In this document: positions 1-6,284 of the stretch, one piece after another
Layout of the letters: each line of letters opens with the position of its first letter
Position numbering within the stretch: the stretch's first letter is position 1
Assembly (NCBI GenBank): GCA_036010965.1
Contig: DASCMO010000062.1
Coordinates: 1-6,284, forward strand
Length of the DNA: 6,284 nucleotides
DNA from: GCA-2686265 sp036010965
GTDB taxonomy: Bacteria; Planctomycetota; UBA1135; GCA-002686595
Direction: 5' to 3'
The notes under the pieces: model-generated
What the model was told of the DNA's origin: nothing
The model's database searches: none
Seen by the model: the letters and a program-made list of their open reading frames with translations, nothing else
Position numbers and translations under genes: made by a program

Positions 1-138
1 CCCGGCCCGGCCTGCGACGGTGTTGGAGACCTGCCCCGCGCGGGAGGAGCACCGCCCGCGCCTTGCGCGCGGCGGGACCGATCGGTTGGGGTCGAGTGTA
101 GGAGGGGGGATGGAGAGGCCCTTTGGAGTACCTATCCT
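1..138. other. Left flank without recognisable gene, beyond an apparent breakpoint
   Basis: I recognise no protein family in any frame here. The methyltransferase frame stays open on the minus strand to base 1, but from about base 141 it encodes a Pro/Arg-rich string unlike the methyltransferase core. On the plus strand, a TAGGAGG-like ribosome-binding site (99-105) sits just before an ATG at 110. This could be the first bases of a different gene that is cut off where the methyltransferase begins. As it stands, that plus frame ends at a TAG at 182-184. The stretch therefore looks like foreign flank or the start of a truncated gene rather than part of the methyltransferase. Confidence 0.4.
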
Positions 139-624
139 CAAGGTCGTGATGTCCACCGGCCCGATCGCCAGGGGGAGCTCGTAGACGCTGCTCTCCACGA
201 CCTTCACCTGCGAGGTGTGGGCGCCGTACGCCAGCCAGAAGCCGTTGTTGATCACCCGGATGCCCCACTGGCGGAACTCCAGCCACTCCTGCCAGTCCCT
301 ACACGGGTCGGGCTCGCCGTCGGCGGTCGTTGTGGGCGCCTTCGGCCGGGCGTAGGGGACCGCGTCCCAGTCGTCGGTGCTCGAGAGGTCGTGGGCGACC
401 ACCGTCGCGCCGAGGCCCTCCATGTGGAAGGTCAGAAACCCGCTCGCCTTGCCGATCTCCAGCACGCGCTTGCCCGCGACGTCGACGTCGCCGAGGTAGG
501 CGTCGACCGTCTCGCGCAGGTCCCAGGCGCCCTCGACGCTCCCGAAGCCGGGGATGTCCATCGCGTGGTAGAAGAGGCAGTCCGCCAGCTTCGTCACGGT
601 CTGCGGTTGTGCGTAGATGGACAC
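139..624 (-). CDS. Class I SAM-dependent methyltransferase, C-terminal part missing
   Basis: This is the N-terminal and central part of a Rossmann-fold methyltransferase, which would transfer a methyl group from S-adenosylmethionine to an unknown substrate. The start is a GTG at 624. It is the only usual start downstream of an in-frame TAG, and it gives the opening VSIYAQPQTV, which fits this family as I recall it. Motif I, VLEIGKASGF, is at residues 54-63 and binds SAM. An acidic residue after the second strand (HDLS, D79) should contact the ribose. An aromatic-rich middle (WQEWLEF, NNGFW, residues 111-130) leads to SVYEL and GPVDIT at 146-160. Normally the next strand and a LLHLRDP-type helix would follow. 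Instead, from residue 162 the frame reads Pro/Arg-rich sequence to the window edge. The gene diverges from the TPP enzyme at 727. There is no strong Shine-Dalgarno sequence. The fold is confident and the substrate unknown. The fragment is probably non-functional unless the break is artefactual. Confidence 0.8.
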
Positions 625-726
625 GGTTGGAGGCGGGCGGCGAGCCCGCGCGCGGATCCTATCAAGCCCGCCCGCGTGCCGCGCCGCGTCTTCCGGACCG
701 AGGCCGATTCGCTATGCTCGCCGCCC
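625..726. promoter_or_regulatory. Divergent intergenic region between methyltransferase and TPP enzyme
   Basis: These 102 bp separate the GTG of the minus-strand methyltransferase from the ATG of the plus-strand TPP enzyme, so they must contain the promoters for both unless they lie inside genes. I see no clear -35/-10 pair of the housekeeping type. Neither start is preceded by a good Shine-Dalgarno sequence. The plus gene has only CTCGCCGCCC immediately upstream, which is compatible with leaderless or weakly initiated translation. This is a positional call and no operator motif stands out. Confidence 0.3.
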
Positions 727-2478
727 ATGTCCGGCACAGAAGCCTCCGACGGCGGCGCCCTCGTGGCGCGCGTGCTCGCCGCCCACGGCGTCCGTACCCT
801 GTTCACCCTCTGCGGCGGGCACACGGCGCCGGTGCTCATCGGCGCTCGGCGGGAGGGCCTGCGGATCATCGACGTGCGCCACGAGGCCAGCGCCGTCTTC
901 GCCGCCGACGCCCTCGCGCGCCTCGGCGGAATGCCGGGGGTGGCGGTCGTCACCGCCGGGCCGGGCCTCACCAACACGGTGACGGCGGTCAAGAACGCCC
1001 AGCAGGCCCAGTCGCCGGTGGTCGTGATCGGCGGCGCCGCTCCGACGGTGCTCCAGGGCCGGGGCGCGCTGCAGGACATCGACCAGCGCGCCCTGATGGA
1101 ACCGCACGTGAAGGCCGTGTTGCGCGTCACGCGGCGGCGCGACCTCGCGCGCCTGACCGCCGAGGCGATGCGCCGCGCCGCGGCGCCGATCCCCGGGCCG
1201 GTCTTCCTCGAGTGCCCCCTCGACGTCCTCTACCCCCAAGCCCTGGTTCGCGAGTGGTATCTCAAGGGATCCGAGAAGCGCACGAGCCTGCGGGGGCGGC
1301 TCGAGACGGCCTGGCTACGCCGGCATCTCGCGCGCATCTTCGCCCCCGCGTCGTCGCCGCCGCCGGCGCCGGCGCGGAGCGAGCCCGGAGCCGTCGCGGA
1401 GCGCTCGGTGAGCAAGGCGGCGGCCCTGCTCGCCCGCGCCGAGCGTCCGCTCCTGCTGTTGGGGAGCCAGAGCGTGCAGCGTCCCGACGGGGCCGAGGCC
1501 CTCGCCGCCGCCCTCACGACCCTCGGCGTGCCGGTCTTCCTCTCGGGTCTCGCGCGCGGGCTGCTCGGGGCGCGGCACGCGCTGCAGGTGCGCCACGGCC
1601 GCCGGCGCGCCCTGCGCGAGGCCGATCTCGTCCTCCTCGCGGGCTCCCCGACGGACTTCCGCCTGGACTACGGTCGGGTCATCCCGCGTCGCTGCGAGCT
1701 GATCAAGGTCAACCTGGATCGGGGCGAGCTGCGCAGCAACCGACGCGGAACGCTGGGGGTGGCGGCCGATCCGGCGCGCTTCCTCGTGGCGCTGGCGGAG
1801 CGCGGTCGCGGCGAGCCGGCCGTCGACCTCGCGGCCTGGCGCGCCTCCCTCGCCGAGGGGGACGCGGAGCGAGACGCCGAGATCGCCGCCTCCGCCGATC
1901 AGGACCCAGGCGGCCCCGGCGTCCATCCCGTGCGCCTCTTCCAGGCCATCGGCGAGGTGATGGACGAGGACGCGACCTTGATCGGCGACGGCGGAGACTT
2001 CGTCGCGACGGCCGCCTACACGCTGCGACCGGGCGGGCCCTTGCGCTGGCTCGACCCCGGCGTCTTCGGGACGCTCGGCATCGGCGGCGGCTTCGCCTTG
2101 GCGGCGGCCGCCCACCGCCGCTCGCAGGTCTGGTTGTTGTGGGGCGACGGCTCGTGCGGCTTCAGCCTGGCGGAGTTTGACACGATGGCCCGCCACGGCC
2201 TCGGGGTCATCGCCGTGGTCGGCAACGACGGCTCCTGGTCCCAGATCGCCCGCGATCAGGTGCGCCTTCTCGGCGATGACGTGGGGACGGTCCTCGCGCG
2301 CACCGACTACGAGCGCGTGGCGGAGGGCTTCGGCGGGCGCGGGCTCCTCGTGCGCGAGCCGGGCGAGCTGCCGGGCGCCCTCGCGCAGGCGGTCGAGATG
2401 GCCGCAGGGGGCGTGCCCGTGCTCGTCAACGTTCACCTGTGCACCTCGCGCTTCCGCGAGGGCTCCCTGTCCATGTAG
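727..2478 (+). CDS. Thiamine-diphosphate-dependent enzyme, ILVBL/HACL2-like (acetolactate synthase superfamily)
   Basis: A complete 583-residue protein with the three-domain architecture of the acetolactate synthase/oxalyl-CoA decarboxylase superfamily. The N-terminal pyrimidine-binding domain (about 10-175) carries CGGHTAPVL and RHEASAVFAADA. E53 is the expected catalytic glutamate that activates the cofactor. A GPGLTNTVTAVKNAQ loop follows at 78-92. The central domain spans about 226-360. The C-terminal pyrophosphate-binding domain has GDGGDF (420-425), LRWLDPGVFGTLG (439-451) and the Mg-TPP motif GDGS (473-476) to N500. These signatures, and the amphipathic linker LRRHLARIFAPA (197-208) between the first two domains, match what I remember of animal ILVBL (HACL2) better than IlvB. 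HACL2 cleaves 2-hydroxyacyl-CoA to an aldehyde and formyl-CoA. Unlike the animal protein, this one has no N-terminal membrane anchor, so it should be cytosolic. The frame is open upstream to 217, but that part is antisense to the methyltransferase, so I use the ATG at 727. The alternative is a generic acetolactate-synthase-like enzyme. Confidence 0.9.
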   Translation: MSGTEASDGGALVARVLAAHGVRTLFTLCGGHTAPVLIGARREGLRIIDVRHEASAVFAADALARLGGMPGVAVVTAGPGLTNTVTAVKNAQQAQSPVVVIGGAAPTVLQGRGALQDIDQRALMEPHVKAVLRVTRRRDLARLTAEAMRRAAAPIPGPVFLECPLDVLYPQALVREWYLKGSEKRTSLRGRLETAWLRRHLARIFAPASSPPPAPARSEPGAVAERSVSKAAALLARAERPLLLLGSQSVQRPDGAEALAAALTTLGVPVFLSGLARGLLGARHALQVRHGRRRALREADLVLLAGSPTDFRLDYGRVIPRRCELIKVNLDRGELRSNRRGTLGVAADPARFLVALAERGRGEPAVDLAAWRASLAEGDAERDAEIAASADQDPGGPGVHPVRLFQAIGEVMDEDATLIGDGGDFVATAAYTLRPGGPLRWLDPGVFGTLGIGGGFALAAAAHRRSQVWLLWGDGSCGFSLAEFDTMARHGLGVIAVVGNDGSWSQIARDQVRLLGDDVGTVLARTDYERVAEGFGGRGLLVREPGELPGALAQAVEMAAGGVPVLVNVHLCTSRFREGSLSM

Positions 2479-2489
2479 GCGGCGCGGCT

Positions 2490-2542
2490 GGGGCGGGCAG
2501 GCGGGAAGGGCCGCGGGGAGGCCGAGGGGAGGGCCCCTGGGG
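2490..2542 (+). other. Cluster of eight G-tracts, potential G-quadruplex in the 3' untranslated region
   Basis: Starting 12 bases after the TPP enzyme stop codon, the plus strand has eight runs of three or four guanines: 2490-2493, 2495-2497, 2503-2505, 2508-2510, 2515-2518, 2526-2529, 2531-2533 and 2539-2542. The loops between them are 1 to 7 bases, so the usual G3+N1-7 quadruplex pattern is met several times over. The motif lies on the coding strand and would be present in the transcript. No ordinary hairpin-plus-U-tract terminator is visible after this gene, so the G-rich stretch could affect transcript end formation or readthrough into the downstream operon. That role is inference. High GC raises the chance of random G-tracts. 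Confidence 0.45.
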
Positions 2543-2570
2543 CCACCGTGGCAAGAAGTGACCCCTGGGG
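2532..2570. repeat. Two copies of the dyad CCCCTGGGG, 28 bp apart
   Basis: The nine-base palindrome CCCCTGGGG occurs at 2534-2542 and again at 2562-2570, upstream of the DUF1800 start. The first copy sits in a longer symmetrical 13-mer, GGCCCCTGGGGCC (2532-2544). Two identical dyads in the space between genes could be paired operator sites for the DUF1800-DUF1501 operon. They could also be chance in a G/C-rich gap. A one-base centre makes a stable hairpin terminator unlikely. Confidence 0.35.
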
Positions 2571-2650
2571 GGCTTCTATGGAGCTGGAGAGCTGCTTATC
2601 CTCTTAGCGCGTCCGCCGCCCCCCACCACCACCACTACAACCGAATCGTG

Positions 2651-4312
<1,662 letters not shown>

Positions 4313-4314
4313 CC

Positions 4315-4318
4315 GGAG
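4315..4318 (+). promoter_or_regulatory. Ribosome-binding site of the DUF1501 gene
   Basis: GGAG at 4315-4318 lies eight bases before the ATG at 4327. It supports that start over the TTG at 4309, which overlaps the DUF1800 stop codon as TTGA. The site lies directly after that stop, so ribosomes finishing DUF1800 could reinitiate here. Confidence 0.6.
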
Positions 4319-4326
4319 TCACCGCC

Positions 4327-5583
4327 ATGAAAGCACGAGAGACGATCGATCGCCGCAGCGTACTGCGCAACGGCCTGACCTTGATGGGCGGTGCGGCGAT
4401 ACTGCCTGTCGCCTGCGCGACCGACGGTGTGGCCAGCACTCGAGAGCGCTCTGCGCTCGGCTCGGCCAGGCGCCTGGTGCTCGTCGAGCTGTTCGGGGGA
4501 AACGACGGCCTGGAGACCGTCATCCCCTACGAGGAGGACGAGTACCACCGCAATCGCCCGACGACGCGGATCTCCAAGAAGGATGTTCTGCCCATCGACG
4601 ACTACCGGGGCTTCCACCCGGCCATGTCCAATCTGCGCAAGGTGTGGGGCGACGGCCGCATGGCCATCGTCGAGGGCTGCGGCTACCCCGTGCCGGTCCT
4701 CTCCCACTTCAAGTCGTTCGAGATCTGGCACACCTGCCGGGAGATCGGACGGGCGAGCGGGGACGGCTGGGTCGGGCGCCTGCGTGCGGAGGCCTGGGGC
4801 GACGACTGCACCGAGACGGTCGTGCACATCGGCTCGCACCTGCCCTACTCCCTGCACTCGAGCGACCACGCGATGTTGGCCTTCGCGACCCCCGAGAGCT
4901 ACCTGTTCATCGGCAACGAGCGCGACGAGAGCGTCTATGCCGAGGCGGGCAAGCGCGGCATGGACGAGGGAACGCGTGGGGGAGCGGGCCGGGCTCTCGA
5001 GCGCCTGCGCCGCAAGCTGCGAGATGCCCAGGAGACCTCGCCGCGGGTGATCGCGGCGGCGCGCGGCTACAAGCCGCGCGTCGAGTACCCGCGTGACGAG
5101 CTGGGGAGCTCGATGCGCGTCGTCGCCTCGATGATCGAGGCCGGCTTCGACACACGCGTGTTCTCGGTCGCCCTCGGCAACTTCGACACCCACGGACCGT
5201 CGCAGAAGGTCAAGCACCGAGAGCTCCTCACGAGCTTGGACGGTGCGGTGACCTCCTTCCTGGCGGACATCGCCGGGACCGAGGCCGAGAACGACACGGT
5301 CGTCCTCGCCTACTCGGAGTTCGGTCGCCGCCTGGCGGAGAACGCCTCCAACGGGACCGATCACGGTGCCGCGGGGCCGATGTTCCTGTTCGGCAAGCCC
5401 GTCGAGGGCGGCCTGTACGGCGCCCATCCCTCGCTCACCGACCTCGACGCCGACGGCAACCTCAAGCACAACACCGACTTCCGCAGCGTGATCGGGACGG
5501 TGGTGCATGACTGGTTCGGCGTCGAGCAGACGGCCGTCCTTCCGCGCGAATACCCGATCCTGCCGCTGATCCGCAAGGCCTGA
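4327..5583 (+). CDS. DUF1501 family protein, Tat-exported
   Basis: A complete 418-residue DUF1501 protein, a family related to the alkaline phosphatase/sulfatase fold. The N-terminus has a twin-arginine signal: DRRSVLRNG (8-16), then a hydrophobic stretch to about residue 29. Family landmarks are LVLVELFGGNDGLETVIPY (50-68), LSHFKSFEIWHTC (125-137), NFDTHG (285-290), SEFGRR (330-335), DHG (345-347) and HNTDFRSV (381-388). The conserved Asp/His residues in FDTHG and DHG sit where metal ligands would be expected, but no reaction is established for the family. LPVAC at 26-30 resembles a lipobox but has proline where a Leu-type residue belongs, so lipidation is doubtful. The gene lies 14 bp after DUF1800 with its own GGAG site and is probably co-transcribed. 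Tat export implies folding, possibly with metal, before secretion, whereas its partner uses Sec. It converges on the ferredoxin gene with a 10-bp gap between stops and no visible terminator. Confidence 0.93.
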   Translation: MKARETIDRRSVLRNGLTLMGGAAILPVACATDGVASTRERSALGSARRLVLVELFGGNDGLETVIPYEEDEYHRNRPTTRISKKDVLPIDDYRGFHPAMSNLRKVWGDGRMAIVEGCGYPVPVLSHFKSFEIWHTCREIGRASGDGWVGRLRAEAWGDDCTETVVHIGSHLPYSLHSSDHAMLAFATPESYLFIGNERDESVYAEAGKRGMDEGTRGGAGRALERLRRKLRDAQETSPRVIAAARGYKPRVEYPRDELGSSMRVVASMIEAGFDTRVFSVALGNFDTHGPSQKVKHRELLTSLDGAVTSFLADIAGTEAENDTVVLAYSEFGRRLAENASNGTDHGAAGPMFLFGKPVEGGLYGAHPSLTDLDADGNLKHNTDFRSVIGTVVHDWFGVEQTAVLPREYPILPLIRKA

Positions 5584-5593
5584 GCGAGTCCGG

Positions 5594-5947
5594 TCAGCGG
5601 TCGGCGTCGTGTAGGTTTCCGTCGTCGTCGACCGGCAGCCAGCGCATCTCGATCCCGCCCCGCGGGCAGGCCTCGGCGCAGGCCCCACCACTGGTGCAGT
5701 CGGCGGACCGCACCAGGGTCGCGAAGGCCCAGATCAGCTCGATGCAGTCCTCGTCGCAGGCGTCGCCGCAGCGCCCGCACCCGGCGCAGTCGTCGTGGTC
5801 GATGAGCGGCAGGAGCTTCCGCGGTCCGGTGTAGGGCGCTGGGGCGGGGGCGGGCCGTAGGCCTGGCAGGAGCCTCAGCCAGCTCCACGGCCTGCGGGCC
5901 GCGCTCTCAGGCCTGTCCAAGGCCGGACTCGCTCCCCGCGAGGTCAT
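5594..5947 (-). CDS. Small dicluster ferredoxin, probably [4Fe-4S]/[3Fe-4S]
   Basis: A 117-residue electron carrier. Residues 1-45 are Pro/Arg-rich without an obvious domain. The ferredoxin fold begins at about 46. Motif 1 is C54, C57, C60, C64 (CAGCGRCGDAC, then Asp instead of the usual Pro) plus C68. Motif 2 is C84, G87, C90, C94-Pro (CTSGGACAEACP). A glycine replaces the second cysteine, and TGT to GGT is a single-base difference. By analogy with seven-iron ferredoxins, and with actinobacterial P450 ferredoxins that have a variable residue at this place, the second site would hold [3Fe-4S]. This is prediction. The ATG at 5947 lies inside the 3' end of the upstream oxidase-like gene (41-bp overlap), and there is no ATG or GTG further in before the cysteines. 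The two genes are probably translated together. A likely role is passing electrons to or from a membrane redox enzyme. The partner is unknown. Confidence 0.8.
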   Translation of the reverse strand: MTSRGASPALDRPESAARRPWSWLRLLPGLRPAPAPAPYTGPRKLLPLIDHDDCAGCGRCGDACDEDCIELIWAFATLVRSADCTSGGACAEACPRGGIEMRWLPVDDDGNLHDADR

Positions 5948-6146
5948 CCCGCATCGGGCTCCCCTCGACCGCCAGGACGGACTCGGGGACGACGAAGGCC
6001 TCGGCCTGCTCCATGGCGGGCTTGAGGTGGAACCAGCGCGTCACCATGAACCAGGTCAAGGGGACGACGCCGCCGAGGACGAAGACGAGGGCGCCGATGC
6101 CGCGCAACCAGCTGAAGAGCTGGAAGCTCGAGCTCTGCACGTACTC
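5907..6146 (-). CDS. C-terminal fragment of a NorB/heme-copper-oxidase-like membrane protein, 5' part missing
   Basis: About 79 residues remain, from near NQEYVQ to a TGA at 5907-5909. They contain one strong membrane segment, WLRGIGALVFVLGGVVPLTW, followed by FMVTRWFHLKPAM and a short polar tail. The aromatic SFQLFSWLR entry and the single last helix resemble the C-terminus of quinol nitric-oxide-reductase/cbb3-like catalytic subunits, where the helix follows an EY(V/M)Q-type loop. This is recognition from memory and no heme or copper ligand lies in the remaining part. Upstream of about 6146 the same frame stays open to the window edge but becomes low-complexity Ser/Arg sequence. The opposite strand there encodes a different protein, so the gene seems cut. 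It overlaps the downstream ferredoxin by 41 bp, which suggests a redox operon. Another single-helix membrane protein is possible. Confidence 0.5.
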   Translation of the reverse strand, partial: EYVQSSSFQLFSWLRGIGALVFVLGGVVPLTWFMVTRWFHLKPAMEQAEAFVVPESVLAVEGSPMRDDLAGSESGLGQA

Positions 6147-6284
6147 CTGGTTGCTGGCGACGGTGCACTCCACCGTGGGTGAAGACGAGCGCTGGCTGGC
6201 GGGCGCACTCTCCTGCTTGCAGTTCCTGGAGCGCCACGGCTTCGATAAGGACGGCCGCATGTTCTTCCTGGTGACCGCCGACGG
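6142..6284 (+). CDS. N-acylglucosamine 2-epimerase (AGE) family protein, fragment
   Basis: The plus frame reads YSWLLATVHSTV, then EDERWLAGALSCLQFLERHG, then FDKDGRMFFLVTADG to the window end. This fits the early part of AGE-family proteins, which have a WLLATLYN-like helix, a helix ending in FL-RH, and a DGRMFF-VTRDGRPL hairpin. AGE enzymes are (alpha/alpha)6-barrel sugar epimerases or isomerases acting on N-acetylglucosamine, mannose, cellobiose and related sugars. Residues from the catalytic half are outside the window. The normal roughly 50 N-terminal residues are absent. Upstream, the frame is open (ATG at 6097) but is antisense to the oxidase-like fragment and not AGE-like. The gene therefore appears 5'-truncated at the breakpoint near 6142. 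The call rests on pattern recognition over about 47 residues. Confidence 0.55.

Noticed and set aside
50..80. GC-rich inverted repeat as a terminator
   Set aside because: Only a GCGC core with one more pair can form. Outer bases mismatch and there is no T-tract.
217..726. Upstream in-frame extension of the TPP enzyme, giving a longer protein
   Set aside because: It runs antisense to a clearly recognisable methyltransferase, its translation is not protein-like, and the enzyme family begins naturally at the ATG at 727.
1315..2436. Long open frame on the minus strand opposite the TPP enzyme
   Set aside because: It is a high-GC antisense shadow rich in Arg, Ala, Gly and His with no motif. The plus strand is a full conserved enzyme.
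2619..2638. CCA/CAC microrepeat before DUF1800
   Set aside because: It is about four units long, too short to be more than local low complexity.
4402..4416. Lipobox in DUF1501 (LPVAC)
   Set aside because: Proline occupies the -3 position where Leu, Val or Ile is required, so I treat it as an ordinary Tat signal end.
5584..5593. Bidirectional terminator between the convergent DUF1501 and ferredoxin genes
   Set aside because: The gap is only 10 bp and I could build no stable stem across the two stop codons.

Overview
The window is very GC-rich and densely coded. The DUF1800/DUF1501 pair of exported proteins points to a bacterium from a phylum where such pairs are common, such as Planctomycetota, Myxococcota or Acidobacteriota. 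This is an inference from gene content, and the sequence does not decide between them. I see no tRNA, rRNA, CRISPR array, transposase or phage gene.

Layout, left to right. Bases 1-138 hold no recognisable gene. Bases 139-624 (minus) carry most of a SAM-dependent methyltransferase whose C-terminal half is abruptly lost near base 141. Diverging from it across about 100 bp, 727-2478 (plus) is a complete thiamine-diphosphate enzyme. It resembles the eukaryotic ILVBL/HACL2 branch more than ordinary acetolactate synthase. A 172-bp gap with eight closely spaced G-tracts and two copies of a CCCCTGGGG dyad follows. Then comes a tight two-gene unit: DUF1800 (2651-4312, Sec signal peptide) and DUF1501 (4327-5583, Tat signal peptide), only 14 bp apart. 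Facing them on the minus strand are a small ferredoxin (5594-5947) with an unusual second cluster motif and, overlapping it by 41 bp, the C-terminal membrane segment of a probable NorB/heme-copper-oxidase-like subunit (5907 to about 6146). At about 6142 that frame loses its protein-like character. The opposite strand then reads as the interior of an N-acylglucosamine 2-epimerase-family protein to the window end.

How the genes fit together. DUF1800 and DUF1501 are very likely co-expressed and act together outside the cytoplasm, in a role that is not well defined. The oxidase-like fragment and the ferredoxin look like a redox operon. The TPP enzyme probably cleaves or forms C-C bonds next to a carbonyl, perhaps in 2-hydroxyacyl-CoA metabolism.

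The most unusual feature is structural. Both ends of the roughly 6-kb central block are breakpoints where one gene stops in mid-domain against unrelated sequence. This could be genuine rearrangement or a chimeric assembly, and should be settled before the flanks are interpreted. I found no convincing evidence of a new defence or mobile system.
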